Assembly (NCBI RefSeq): GCF_011038845.1
Contig: NZ_JAAKDW010000007.1
Coordinates: 115,805 to 179,804, forward strand
Direction: 5' to 3'
DNA: 64,000 nucleotides
Origin: Enterococcus sp. ZJ1622
Lineage (GTDB): Bacteria > Bacillota > Bacilli > Lactobacillales > Enterococcaceae
The translations under genes and the position numbers were made by a program. The stretch's first letter is position 1. Every line of letters begins with the position of its first letter. Shown piece by piece: positions 7,331-16,166 of this stretch. The notes below the pieces were generated by a model. That model saw only the letters and a list, made by a program, of their open reading frames with translations, was not told the origin of the DNA and did not search any database.

Positions 7331-8803
7331 ATGAGTAAAAATCAGCCCGTAGATATTTACGGCAAACCATATAATCGGACACTTTTAGTTGTTGTCTTAT
7401 TAATTGGTACATTTTGTACCGTTTTGAACCAAACCTTATTGACAACAGCCTTTCCAACATTGATGAAAGCTTTTGATATTTCAGCTTCCGATGTACAATG
7501 GCTGACAACAGGATTCTTATTAGTCAATGGGATCATGATCCCAATTACTGCATGGCTAATCAATAAATTTAGTTCCAGAAATCTTTATTTATCTGCTATG
7601 ACTATTTTCTTGATTGGGACAATCACTTGTTTTGTCGCACCTAACTTCAGCACTTTATTGATTGGACGTTTGATCCAAGCATGTGGTGTCGGAGTATCGA
7701 TGCCATTATTGCAAAACATCATGCTATCAATCTTCCCGCCAGAAAAAAGAGGATCAGCTATGGGGATGTCAGGGATCGTTATCGGTCTAGCTCCTGCATT
7801 AGGCCCTACTTTATCTGGTTATATCATTGATAACTATCATTGGCGTGATTTATTCGGGATGGTTCTGCCAATCGTTGTTCTTGTTTTGGTCTTAGCCTTT
7901 TTCTTGATGAAGAGCGTTATCCCATTGTCAAATCCAAGTATCGACATTCTTTCAGCAATCCTTTCAACGATCGGGTTCGGTAGTTTGCTTTACGGATTCT
8001 CAAGTGTTGGGGACGATGGCTGGGGAAGTGCCAAAGTTATCGGTTTCTTGATCGTTGGGGTAATTTTCATTGCATTCTTTGCATGGCGCCAACTTCATTT
8101 GGAACATCCATTTTTGGAATTGCGCGTATTTAAATCTTCAACCTTTACGATTGCTGCTATTTTAGCTGGTGTGACGAATATGGCGATGGTGGGGGCCGAA
8201 ATGGTCGTACCATTATATATCCAGAATATTCGTGGCGAATCAGCATTCCATTCCGGTTTGATGCTGCTTCCAGGTGCGCTGATCATGGGGGCGATGATGC
8301 CGGTCACAGGTGCGATCTTTGATAAATATGGTGCAAAACGCCTAGCAATCACCGGGATGTTCATCCTGACAGCTGCAACAGCGCCATTTGCCTTTTTGAC
8401 AAAAACGACACCTGTTCTATATATCGTCGTTCTTTATGCGATCCGCATGTTTGGTATTTCTATGGTCATGATGCCGGTAACGACATCTGGTATGAACGCC
8501 TTGCCAAATAAACTGATCAGTCACGGGACAGCAGTGAACAACACTTTCCGACAAATTGCGAGCTCAATCGGGACAGCGATTCTGATCAGTGTGCTGACAA
8601 ATGTGACGAAAGCAAACATCCCTAGCAAATCTGTGTTGAACAACACACCTTTAGCTTATAAAGACCAAGCTATCAATGCCACATTATCTGGTTACCACGC
8701 TGCATTCTTCGTGGCGATCGTCTTTGGGATCATCGGCTTCTTGATTGCCTTTGCATTGAAGAAAAAAGAACCTGTTCTAACGAAAGCGGGGGATAATGCA
8801 TGA
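7331..8803 (+). CDS. DHA2-family MFS multidrug efflux transporter (14 TM)
   Basis: 490 residues from the ATG at 7331, with AAGGAG upstream. The length and ~14 hydrophobic segments fit drug:H+ antiporter-2 proteins (EmrB/QacA/LmrB type). Motif A-like and motif C-like segments are visible: LIGRLIQACGVGVSMPLLQNI and GIVIGLAPALGPTLSGYIID (proline/glycine-rich antiporter motif in TM5). It sits in the membrane and should export lipophilic drugs or toxic metabolites using the proton gradient. It overlaps the following DUF4811 gene by 4 bases and is divergent from a MerR regulator. Confidence 0.92.
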   Translation: MSKNQPVDIYGKPYNRTLLVVVLLIGTFCTVLNQTLLTTAFPTLMKAFDISASDVQWLTTGFLLVNGIMIPITAWLINKFSSRNLYLSAMTIFLIGTITCFVAPNFSTLLIGRLIQACGVGVSMPLLQNIMLSIFPPEKRGSAMGMSGIVIGLAPALGPTLSGYIIDNYHWRDLFGMVLPIVVLVLVLAFFLMKSVIPLSNPSIDILSAILSTIGFGSLLYGFSSVGDDGWGSAKVIGFLIVGVIFIAFFAWRQLHLEHPFLELRVFKSSTFTIAAILAGVTNMAMVGAEMVVPLYIQNIRGESAFHSGLMLLPGALIMGAMMPVTGAIFDKYGAKRLAITGMFILTAATAPFAFLTKTTPVLYIVVLYAIRMFGISMVMMPVTTSGMNALPNKLISHGTAVNNTFRQIASSIGTAILISVLTNVTKANIPSKSVLNNTPLAYKDQAINATLSGYHAAFFVAIVFGIIGFLIAFALKKKEPVLTKAGDNA

Positions 8804-9510
8804 TTTTAGGTGTATTGATTGTTAGTTTACTTGCGTTTGCTTTAACGAATGTTTTTGCGAAAAAATCATGGCAGACACTTTTATCCTTAGTATTCGGCTT
8901 GATCTTCGTTGCATCGTTAGGCTTGATCGTCGCTAATTTATCCAACCACTTCGGTATGGAAAAAGTAACGGAAACGAAAACGACAAAAATTGTCTCAAGT
9001 ACAGAGTCTGACAGCGCCAATATGCTGTTATACAAAGCTCTTGGAAACGGAACAGAAAAAGTCTATCTTTACCGCACAGACGAAAGTCAGAAGAAACCAA
9101 AAGCAACAGGTACAGACAATGAAACGAATAAAGTAGAAAAAACAGATGGCGATGCTGAGAAAGTATCAAAAACCACCTATTGGATCTACAAAAGCGACAT
9201 GTACAAATTCTGGTTCAATATCGCAGATAACAACCATGAATACGACAAGCGTGTCAATACCTTCAAGATCCCAGCAGACTGGGTCGAATTAAGTACCGAT
9301 CAGGCAGAGAAATTAGCTGGACTAGTGAAGGAAAAACAAAGCACGATGGAAAGCGAAGCCAAAACATTCGTGCAAGAAGGTTTAGTGAAAGCAATGACTG
9401 AAAATCCGAAAATGAGTCAAGAAGAACAAGCAAAATTGACAAAAGACTTAGCTGCGGATTATCAAAAACAGGCATTAGCTAAATTAGTGAAAGAAGTAAA
9501 AGGGGAATAA
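8800..9510 (+). CDS. DUF4811-domain membrane-anchored protein, partner of the MFS pump
   Basis: 236 residues. Two hydrophobic helices at the N-terminus (~1-20 and ~25-47) are followed by a hydrophilic region with a charged Lys/Glu-rich linker (~95-125) and a helical C-terminus. This matches the DUF4811 family, repeatedly found behind DHA2-type pumps in lactic acid bacteria. Its role is unknown; the ATGA overlap with the pump gene suggests a subunit or accessory protein of the pump. A strong terminator follows. Confidence 0.85.
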   Translation: MILGVLIVSLLAFALTNVFAKKSWQTLLSLVFGLIFVASLGLIVANLSNHFGMEKVTETKTTKIVSSTESDSANMLLYKALGNGTEKVYLYRTDESQKKPKATGTDNETNKVEKTDGDAEKVSKTTYWIYKSDMYKFWFNIADNNHEYDKRVNTFKIPADWVELSTDQAEKLAGLVKEKQSTMESEAKTFVQEGLVKAMTENPKMSQEEQAKLTKDLAADYQKQALAKLVKEVKGE

Positions 9511-9521
9511 TCCCTACAAAG

Positions 9522-9565
9522 AAAAAGAACCAAAAACGGCAATCTGCTGTTTTTGGTTCTTTTTT
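9522..9565 (+). terminator. Terminator of the MFS/DUF4811 operon
   Basis: AAAGAACCAAAAAC-GGCA pairs with TGCTGTTTTTGGTTCTTT across a very short loop and ends in TTTTTT. Flanking A and T runs make it potentially bidirectional. Confidence 0.9.
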
Positions 9566-9683
9566 GTTATCTCAAGGGCAAGGAAGCGAGGATGCAAAAT
9601 CTAGATGATTTAATTGATGTTCTTGGGAGATGAAAAGAAAGCAGAAAAATATCGGCAAGGATATCAATGGGCAGAAGATAGAA

Positions 9684-9747
9684 GAAAAAAATATCCTGCG
9701 CCCACAAAGGTCGACTTCTTGGTCTGACTTTTGGGGCACACGATATT
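9684..9747 (-). terminator. Candidate terminator of the UbiD-UbiX-LpdD operon
   Basis: Read on the minus strand, AATATCGTGTGCCCC and GGGCGCAGGATATT form an imperfect stem followed by TTTTTTT, just after the last gene of the operon. The stretch between this and the gene at 9767 holds no open frame. Confidence 0.65.
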
Positions 9748-9766
9748 CGCGTAGTTTCTTGTATGG

Positions 9767-10186
9767 TTACAATGGTTTTTCGCCGTTTTTATAATAAACA
9801 GGTTCTTTGCTTTGAAAATCTGTGTGATTCAACCAATCCAGGATCTTCCTCCCAACCGTTTCAGCCATTGGGAAGGAAGCTTGGATTTGTGCATTTGAAA
9901 TGTGATCAACGTGGACACCGGAAGTGATGGTACAACTTCCAGGAACAGCTTCTTTGATGATCTCAGCAATTTTTTGAGCCAAGACATCATCTTTATGGAA
10001 TCGTCCGTCATGGCTAGGAAAACGGATGGTCTGGACATCGGTCTCGCGAGAGAAGGCGGTGATCGTACCAATATGCGGTGTATCGCCGCCCGTCAGCGTC
10101 ACCAGTAAATCTTTTCCAATGACTGTTACTGCAGCTCGTATCGTGAAATCAAGTTTCGTTACCTCAAAAAGATACTCTTTTTCCAT
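9767..10186 (-). CDS. LpdD/BsdD-like prenylated-flavin chaperone (subunit D of UbiD decarboxylase)
   Basis: 139 residues from the ATG at 10186, with AAGGTG upstream inside the end of the UbiX gene. Sequence such as VTLTGGDTPHIGTITAFSRE and TSGVHVDHISNAQI resembles the small third protein of gallate/hydroxyarylic-acid decarboxylase operons (LpdD in Lactiplantibacillus, BsdD in Bacillus). This family has been proposed to help deliver or mature the prenylated flavin cofactor. It is the last gene of a three-gene operon, separated from UbiX by one base between start and stop. Confidence 0.8.
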   Translation of the reverse strand: MEKEYLFEVTKLDFTIRAAVTVIGKDLLVTLTGGDTPHIGTITAFSRETDVQTIRFPSHDGRFHKDDVLAQKIAEIIKEAVPGSCTITSGVHVDHISNAQIQASFPMAETVGRKILDWLNHTDFQSKEPVYYKNGEKPL

Positions 10187-10187
10187 C

Positions 10188-10772
10188 TCAATCACCTTGC
10201 CATCGCTTGGAATGCTCATTTTCGATCCCGAACTGATCCAATAGCTTCATTGTATGATGATCGACAAGGTCTTGAATCGTCTGAGGCTGATTGTAAAAAG
10301 CAGGGATCGGCGGGATGATCTGTACCCCTAAACGTGCCAATTTCGTCAAATTCTCTAAATGAATCGCATTTAGCGGTGTTTCACGAGGAACGATCACTAG
10401 CTTACGCTGTTCTTTCATAGTGACGTCTGCCGCTCGTGCAATCAGATTGTCGCCTAAACCGACAGAAATCCCGGCAATCGTCTTCATACTTGCTGGAACG
10501 ATGATCATACCGTCTGTCAAAAATGAACCACTGGCTACAGCTGCACCTAGATCATTATTTGAATAATGGTAATCGAACAAGTCTTCAAATTCATGAAGAG
10601 ACAAGTCAGATTCCAATTTCAGGTTTTGTTTTGCCCAGGTACTGATGATCCCGTGTGTTTCGACCATTGGATATTCCTTTAGTTTTTTCACGAGATTGAT
10701 CGCATAAATCGTCCCTGAAGCACCACTTACGCCAATAACGATTTTTTTCTTTCGTTGTTCCATGTCATCCAT
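10188..10772 (-). CDS. ubiX: UbiX-family flavin prenyltransferase
   Basis: 194 residues. The ATG at 10772 follows AAAGGAA; an upstream GTG at 10775 is also in frame. Family marks: N-terminal VIGVSGASGTIYAINLVKKL (flavin-binding GASG), SGSFLTDGMIIVPASMKTIAGISVGLGDNLIARAADVTMKEQRKLVIVPRETPLNAIHLENL, a near-textbook UbiX core. The enzyme joins a dimethylallyl group to FMN, making the cofactor required by UbiD decarboxylases. It is encoded between the UbiD and LpdD genes, so cofactor maker and user are produced together. Confidence 0.95.
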   Translation of the reverse strand: MDDMEQRKKKIVIGVSGASGTIYAINLVKKLKEYPMVETHGIISTWAKQNLKLESDLSLHEFEDLFDYHYSNNDLGAAVASGSFLTDGMIIVPASMKTIAGISVGLGDNLIARAADVTMKEQRKLVIVPRETPLNAIHLENLTKLARLGVQIIPPIPAFYNQPQTIQDLVDHHTMKLLDQFGIENEHSKRWQGD

Positions 10773-10818
10773 CACTTTCCTTTATTGTTGATTTTTCAAA
10801 ACAGCGCGGGTTATACGT

Positions 10819-12294
10819 TTACTTCAAGTATTTTTCCCAATCGTCGACTTCTTTGAATTGGGCACGAACAAAGTGTTCCTTCATGTCATATGGGACTGTG
10901 CCGTCGAAGATCGTTTTGGCACTCATCCCGCGGAAACGGATAGAACCTGGATTGTATTGCGGTAATTCAGATGGATCTAATGGATGATTTCTCATGCCAG
11001 GGATCACGATCACGTCTTTGTCTCCTTGGAAACGAGTGTTGAATGTCCAAACGACATCGTTCATGTCAAAGATATCGACGTCTTCGTCTACTAAAATAAC
11101 AGTTTTCAATTCTTTGAAGGCAGATAATGCAAGGATAGCAGCTTGACGTTGGATTCCTTCATCTGCTTCATTTTCTTTACGGATCTGCATGATCGTCATC
11201 AATTTACCGCCGCCTGCTGGAGGATTGTAGACATTCACTACTTTTCCAGGGATTGCTTTGTCAACGAGTGCTAAAATACTTGCTTCTGTTGGGATACCAG
11301 CCATTGAAACATGTTCTTCACTTGGTCCGATCGTTGTTTGCATGATTGGATTGTCTTTGCGATGCGTCACTGCTTTTACTTTGACTACATGGACTGCTGG
11401 ATTTGCATCACCAGTATAGCCAGGAAATTCCGGCATCGCTTTTCCTGAGTTTGTGTTGATATCTTCTTGCATGGTTTCATTTGGCATGATTTCTGCTTCG
11501 ATGATGAATTCAGCACGAGCGATACCAACTTCATCGACTGCGACACCGTCTACGATTTGGACAGGTTCATTCCGCAAAGCACCTGCGCACCATAATTCGT
11601 TGTAGCCAAGTGGTGTGGTAGGTGGTTCGAAGGTCGTACCAATGGCGATTGCTGGATCTAAACCGATATTGATAGTGATAGGCATTGGTTTATTCAATGC
11701 TTCAAATTGTTTTTGGAAGTGACCGATGTGGCGTCCGCCAGGCATGATGTACATGCCGATCGTATCTTCATCTTCTAAAACCATACGATGGATCGTTACA
11801 TCACTCATTGTTTTTTCAGGATCTGAACCTAAAACAACGCCCATTGTGATATATGGACCAGCATCTTCTGGTGTATTTGTTGGTGCTGGTAAGATTTTAC
11901 GAATATCAAAATCAGCATCGGACGAAAGATGGACGACTTCTTGTGCAGGAGCATCTGTTTTTTCGACTTTCACTGGTTTGATCGGATTTTCTACGGCATC
12001 TTTCAAAAAGCGTCCTAATGTACGGTAATCATGGTGCAGGATTTCACCTACGCGTTTACGACTGGCCATCGTACCGATATTGACGCGTTTTCCAGGGAAG
12101 CCCTTGATATTGTTGAAGGTCATTGCTGGTCCTTCTTGTGTTGGTCGTTTAACTGTACCGCCAGCACCGATGTAACGATAGACACCGGATAATTCTGCTT
12201 CTGGATCGATCTCGATGTCTGTTTCGTGATATTGTCCTGGAAGACTTTTTAGTTCTTCGATGACTTTTCTCAAATCATATGGTTGATCTGTCAT
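10819..12294 (-). CDS. UbiD-family aromatic acid decarboxylase (LpdC/BsdC-like)
   Basis: 491 residues from the ATG at 12294, supported by GGGAGGAA; length is typical. Visible signatures: PGKRVNIGTMASRKRVGEIL, ITMGVVLGSDPEKTMSDVTIHRM, MYIMPGGRHIGHFQKQFEA (cofactor/metal region with Arg-His) and EFIIEAEIMPNET, which carries conserved catalytic glutamates. UbiD enzymes use prenylated FMN to decarboxylate aromatic or unsaturated acids. The UbiD-UbiX-D gene order matches hydroxyarylic-acid (gallate, protocatechuate, vanillate, 4-hydroxybenzoate) decarboxylases. The exact substrate is inference. A promoter lies at 12326-12354. Confidence 0.92.
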   Translation of the reverse strand: MTDQPYDLRKVIEELKSLPGQYHETDIEIDPEAELSGVYRYIGAGGTVKRPTQEGPAMTFNNIKGFPGKRVNIGTMASRKRVGEILHHDYRTLGRFLKDAVENPIKPVKVEKTDAPAQEVVHLSSDADFDIRKILPAPTNTPEDAGPYITMGVVLGSDPEKTMSDVTIHRMVLEDEDTIGMYIMPGGRHIGHFQKQFEALNKPMPITINIGLDPAIAIGTTFEPPTTPLGYNELWCAGALRNEPVQIVDGVAVDEVGIARAEFIIEAEIMPNETMQEDINTNSGKAMPEFPGYTGDANPAVHVVKVKAVTHRKDNPIMQTTIGPSEEHVSMAGIPTEASILALVDKAIPGKVVNVYNPPAGGGKLMTIMQIRKENEADEGIQRQAAILALSAFKELKTVILVDEDVDIFDMNDVVWTFNTRFQGDKDVIVIPGMRNHPLDPSELPQYNPGSIRFRGMSAKTIFDGTVPYDMKEHFVRAQFKEVDDWEKYLK

Positions 12295-12325
12295 GTCAAA
12301 TTCCTCCCTTTTTCTGTACAATCAA

Positions 12326-12389
12326 ATAGTACGAGGAAGCATTCGGGAAAACAATTCAACTTGTTGGTGTATTTATTCCGTTATGGAAT
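12326..12389 (-). promoter_or_regulatory. Promoter of the UbiD operon with an upstream T-N11-A dyad
   Basis: Minus strand: TTGTTT (12349-12354), 17-bp spacer, TACTAT (12326-12331). Upstream of the -35 is ATTCC-gttat-GGAAT (12375-12389), which contains TTCC-N5-GGAA in the T-N11-A form used by LysR-type activators. Aromatic-acid decarboxylase operons of this class are often LysR-controlled; no regulator gene is adjacent here. Confidence 0.5.
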
Positions 12390-12402
12390 GGATGCGTTTT
12401 TT

Positions 12403-12430
12403 TTGTCAATCGAAGTTTTTGTAGTAAACT
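12403..12430 (+). promoter_or_regulatory. Sigma-A-type promoter for the small hypothetical gene
   Basis: TTGTCA (12403-12408), 16-bp spacer, TAAACT (12425-12430), 45 bases before the start at 12475. Confidence 0.6.
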
Positions 12431-12474
12431 AGTATTAACAAGGTTGATAACGCATACATTAAGGAGGGGGAGCG

Positions 12475-12780
12475 ATGATGGAAAATCAGTTGCCAAAAGC
12501 AGTAAAAGCGGAAAATCTTGCGAATATCTTACGAGTGAAATATGAGAATGGTGAAGTAAGGTATCTAAAAACGCATTGGGTAGGAGAGGTTACTGGTGCC
12601 TTTCGATTTGGTAAAAATGGAAAGGGAAAAAGAAAAAATCTGCTCGCTCTTTCTCGTAATATGTGGATTGGCTCAGAGGTGAGGATCGAAGACGATGGCA
12701 CGGTGATCCTGAATGGAAAAGACAGGTATACACCAGAAGAGTTATGGTACGAAGGAAAGAAAAGTATACCAGAATTATAA
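12475..12780 (+). CDS. Small hypothetical protein
   Basis: 101 residues, preceded by a strong AAGGAGGGGG. There are two adjacent ATGs (12475, 12478) and either could be used. The protein is hydrophilic, with no signal peptide or membrane segment. A beta-rich core (ILRVKYENGEVRYLKTHWVGEVTGAF) and a basic loop (GKNGKGKRKN) suggest a small fold that might bind nucleic acid, but I do not recognise the family. It has its own promoter and terminator and stands as a single-gene unit. That it is a real gene is well supported; function unknown. Confidence 0.7.
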   Translation: MMENQLPKAVKAENLANILRVKYENGEVRYLKTHWVGEVTGAFRFGKNGKGKRKNLLALSRNMWIGSEVRIEDDGTVILNGKDRYTPEELWYEGKKSIPEL

Positions 12781-12794
12781 AAAACAATTAGAAA

Positions 12795-12845
12795 AAAACA
12801 GCGCGAAACAAGGAATATATTGCTTCCTCGTTTCGTGCTGTTTTC
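12795..12845 (+). terminator. Terminator of the small hypothetical gene
   Basis: Long stem AACAGCGCGAAACAAGGAA / TTCCTCGTTTCGTGCTGTT with one mismatch, ending in TTTTC. The hairpin repeat starts right behind it. Confidence 0.75.
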
Positions 12846-12850
12846 TACTA

Positions 12851-13015
12851 TTTCAGTGTTCTTATGACTCAAAGCTGAACGTGGTTGTCGCAACCTGATA
12901 GACGGTGTTCCAACCACAACTTTTCGGTCATAAGCCCACGAAACAAGAAAATATGTGGAGCTATTTTCTGTTCAGTGTTCTTATGTCTCAAAGTTGAACG
13001 TGGTTGTCACAACCT
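12851..13015 (+). repeat. Hairpin repeat: 3' half-unit followed by one full unit
   Basis: 12851-12896 is the 3' half of a unit (TTCAGTGTTCTTATG ... GCAACCT). 12901-13015 is a full unit beginning GACGGTGTTCC and ending GTCACAACC. Its stem (CACGAAACA/AAAATA with TATTTT/TGTTCAGTG) encloses the conserved loop TGTGGAGC. The full unit ends against the stop codon of the ABC transporter gene. Confidence 0.85.
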
Positions 13016-15351
13016 TATTCTGCACGCAATGCTATTGCTGCATCTTTCTTCGCTGCCATACGTGCCGGAATATGCCCGCCAAGCATTGTCAGAACGGTGG
13101 ATACGACGATCAGGATCAGCGCATGCACAGGATTCAGTTGTGCAACGTTTTTCAGATCAGTCATCTGGTATAAGATACTGTTGATCGGGAAAGTCGCTAA
13201 CCATGCGATGAACACACCTAACAGACCAGAAGTGATTCCCAAAATACACGTTTCGGCATCGAATACACGTGTGATATCTTTTTTACGTGCCCCTAATGCT
13301 TTTAACACACCGATTTCTTTCGTCCGTTCGATCACAGAAGTATAAGTGATGATGCTGATCATGATCATACTTGTTACCAATGAGATCCCTGCAAATGCTA
13401 CTAAAACATAAGTGATAGCGTCCATCAATCCACCTGTCAGTTCTGTCATTGTACCAGCCAGATCGGAATAGATGATCTTGTCTTCTTCTGATTTTCCTTT
13501 GTTATAATCATCCAGGTAATCAAGGACTTTGTCTTTATCGCCAAAGTTGTTCGGGTAGATCATGATACTTGAAGGAAGGCTGTCGCCGCCTAAAAGACTG
13601 ATCAGTGATTGCTTGGTCGTGCCATCGACTTTTTCCGTAGTCAGGACGTTCATGTCGCTGTCTTTTTGTGCTTTTACGATATCGGAATCTTTGTTTTCTT
13701 CTACGATTTGTGTTGTCAACTGATCGCTATAAGCAATTCCGGGTGATAACAGGTTCATCGTGGAAGAAGATTTCACACGCAGGATTCCTGCGATTTTTAC
13801 TTCGCCGGTCGAATTTGCGTACATTGCGTCATAATCAGTGTTTGGAACAAAATTTCCAGTTGGCAATTTTGTGTAATAGTCGTTGTTGTTTACCAGCTTG
13901 AGCGTTGTGCCGACGATGTTGTCAAAGTCCAGTTTCTGACCGTCTTTGACATCGAAGCCAAGATTTTTCAACGCATTGATATTCGTGTTGTTGTTTCCAT
14001 CGACGATCAAAACAACATCTGTAGGAGAAGCAGGATATTCTCCGGCAAGCAAGGAATAATTTGCCTTCAGAAAGTTTTCTTTTTGATTGTCAAGCTGTGT
14101 AGGGAAACTTGATACCCCAACACCTGTCATAGCGGACATCGTACTTGAAAATGACAAGGTTTCCGAATCTGGATCTTGATTCGAGAATTTCACAGGCTGT
14201 ACTTTCCCATCGACATCTCGTAAAAGATTGATGCCTGTTGTACGTGTAAACCCGATATTGTTACTTAGATCTGGATCGATGTCTTTCACGTAATCGACAT
14301 ATTTCTGATCGATTTTATTGACGTGCTGTGCGCGATCCTCATCACTGATTTTTGCGGTGATGGTTTTACTGTCGGGATAATCTGCCTTGCTGGAGCCTAA
14401 AGCAGCTTGATCATTTGTCTGACTTGTCGTTACTTTGGAGATCGTGATCGGGAATTTGGCCATGGTTTCTGCTTGCGTACTGTCGATTTGTTTCTGGAAA
14501 CCAGAAGAAAGAGAGAGTACGATCGCGATCCCGATGATCCCGATACTTGAAGCAAAGGAGGTCAGGAATGTCCGTCCTTTTTTCGTACGGATATTGTTGA
14601 AGGACAGTTTCAATGCTGTCCAGAAGCTCATCTTTGTTTTTCGCAGATTGAACTGATCCGTTTTAGGTCGTTCAATATGCGGATGAGAATCGGATAAGAT
14701 CTTTCCATCAGAAAACTCGATGATGCGGTCGGCATATTGATGTGCAAGTTCAGGATTATGCGTGACCATGATGACTAGTTTTTCGTTTGATAATTCTTCG
14801 ATCAGTTCCATGATCTGGACACTAGTCTCTGTATCTAGTGCGCCAGTAGGTTCGTCACACAAAAGAATGTCGGGGTCATTTGCCAAAGCTCTGGCAATGG
14901 CTACCCGCTGCATCTGTCCACCGGATAACTGGTTCGGTTTTTTGTTCATATGAGCGGATAGACCGACACGATGTAAAGCTTCTTCTGCTTTTTTCCGTTT
15001 CTCTTCTTTTGAAACACCGCTGAGTGTCATACCTAGTTCGACATTTTCAACGATCCCCAAATGACCGATCAGATTATAGCTTTGGAAAATAAACCCGATG
15101 GAATTATTGCGGTACGCATCCCAGTCGCTGTCTTTGAAATCCTTGGTCGATTTTCCGTTGATGACCATATCGCCAGAATCATAGTTATCTAGTCCGCCGA
15201 TCACATTCAGCATCGTTGTTTTTCCGGAGCCGCTTGGACCGAGAATCGCCACGAATTCTTTTTGTCTGAAGGCAACGGATACGCCATCTAATGCTTTTGT
15301 CGTTGTTTCGCCGACTTTATAATATTTTTTTATTTCTTTTAGTTGTAGCAT
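13015..15351 (-). CDS. MacB-like ABC transporter, fused ATPase and FtsX-type permease
   Basis: 778 residues from the ATG at 15351 (an in-frame GTG at 15357 is an alternative). Residues ~1-230 are an ABC ATPase: GPSGSGKTT (Walker A), Q-loop GFIFQSYNLI, LSGGQMQRVAIARAL signature, LLCDEPTGALD (Walker B). A membrane segment at ~270-295 precedes a ~300-residue extracytoplasmic MacB_PCD-like domain and three C-terminal membrane segments ending the FtsX domain (KEIGVLKALGARKKDITRVF). Such proteins usually work in envelope stress or peptide/toxin export by mechanotransmission rather than classical import. It diverges from a two-component system that probably controls it. Confidence 0.9.
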   Translation of the reverse strand: MLQLKEIKKYYKVGETTTKALDGVSVAFRQKEFVAILGPSGSGKTTMLNVIGGLDNYDSGDMVINGKSTKDFKDSDWDAYRNNSIGFIFQSYNLIGHLGIVENVELGMTLSGVSKEEKRKKAEEALHRVGLSAHMNKKPNQLSGGQMQRVAIARALANDPDILLCDEPTGALDTETSVQIMELIEELSNEKLVIMVTHNPELAHQYADRIIEFSDGKILSDSHPHIERPKTDQFNLRKTKMSFWTALKLSFNNIRTKKGRTFLTSFASSIGIIGIAIVLSLSSGFQKQIDSTQAETMAKFPITISKVTTSQTNDQAALGSSKADYPDSKTITAKISDEDRAQHVNKIDQKYVDYVKDIDPDLSNNIGFTRTTGINLLRDVDGKVQPVKFSNQDPDSETLSFSSTMSAMTGVGVSSFPTQLDNQKENFLKANYSLLAGEYPASPTDVVLIVDGNNNTNINALKNLGFDVKDGQKLDFDNIVGTTLKLVNNNDYYTKLPTGNFVPNTDYDAMYANSTGEVKIAGILRVKSSSTMNLLSPGIAYSDQLTTQIVEENKDSDIVKAQKDSDMNVLTTEKVDGTTKQSLISLLGGDSLPSSIMIYPNNFGDKDKVLDYLDDYNKGKSEEDKIIYSDLAGTMTELTGGLMDAITYVLVAFAGISLVTSMIMISIITYTSVIERTKEIGVLKALGARKKDITRVFDAETCILGITSGLLGVFIAWLATFPINSILYQMTDLKNVAQLNPVHALILIVVSTVLTMLGGHIPARMAAKKDAAIALRAE

Positions 15352-15382
15352 ATTCACCCTTCTCCCATGTTGAAATATTCGG

Positions 15383-15398
15383 TATACTTACAAGTATA
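15383..15398. promoter_or_regulatory. Palindrome between the ABC transporter and the response regulator
   Basis: Perfect TATACTT-AC-AAGTATA. Each arm contains TATACT, a good -10, on its own strand. A second GTATAC occurs at 15415-15420. This could be a regulator-binding site or overlapping promoter elements; no matching -35 boxes are convincing. Confidence 0.45.
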
Positions 15399-15491
15399 TC
15401 AGAACAATGATCGTAGTATACGGTATGAATATTAACTGAAGATGAACAGAAAGAAAAAATCTAGAAATTTTTCAAAAACAGAGGGAGAAAA

Positions 15492-16166
15492 ATGAATCGT
15501 ATCTTAATCGTAGAAGATGATGAAAAGCTTCAATTGCTGTATCGTTCAGTCCTAGAACGGGCAGGTTTTGTGGCGATCACTGCATCAAGTGGCGAAGAAG
15601 CACTGAACAAACTAGAAGATATCCATGTCGAGTTAGTGATCACAGATATCATGATGCCGGAAATGAATGGCTATGAATTAGTCGAAATGCTCCGCAGCTG
15701 TGATAGTGAGACGCCCATACTGATGATTACAGCTAAAGCAGATTTTGAAGACAAAAAACGCGGGTTTCATCTAGGAGTAGATGACTATATGACGAAACCT
15801 GTAGACGTGAATGAAATGATCTTACGTGTCGAAGCATTACTGAGACGATCAAAAATCAACCACAGCAGCCAGCTGCTGATAGGCGAGACGTGTTTGGATC
15901 AGGATTCTTATGAAGTAACCAAACAACAGCAAACAACGATTCTTCCGCAAAAAGAATTCCAGCTGCTCTATAAGCTGCTCGCTTACCCGAATAAGATTTT
16001 TACCCGGCAGCAATTGATGGATGATATCTGGGGACTGGACACGAACACGGAAGAACGTACGATCGATGTACATATCAAGCGTTTAAGAACCCGATTTGAA
16101 GAAAACGATGATTTTCAAATTATGACTGTCCGCGGACTGGGGTATAAGGCGGTCATCTCAAAATGA
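15492..16166 (+). CDS. OmpR-family response regulator
   Basis: 224 residues. Receiver domain with acidic pocket VEDD (9-10), phosphoacceptor Asp52 (VITDIMMPEMNG), a conserved Thr/Ser-Ala (MITAK) and the Lys in MTKPVDV. From ~125 onwards, a winged-helix domain (TRQQLMDDIWGLDTNTEERTIDVHIKRLR). Cytosolic DNA-binding partner of the histidine kinase that overlaps its 3' end by 4 bases (ATGA). Divergent from the MacB-like transporter, its likely target. Confidence 0.95.
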   Translation: MNRILIVEDDEKLQLLYRSVLERAGFVAITASSGEEALNKLEDIHVELVITDIMMPEMNGYELVEMLRSCDSETPILMITAKADFEDKKRGFHLGVDDYMTKPVDVNEMILRVEALLRRSKINHSSQLLIGETCLDQDSYEVTKQQQTTILPQKEFQLLYKLLAYPNKIFTRQQLMDDIWGLDTNTEERTIDVHIKRLRTRFEENDDFQIMTVRGLGYKAVISK

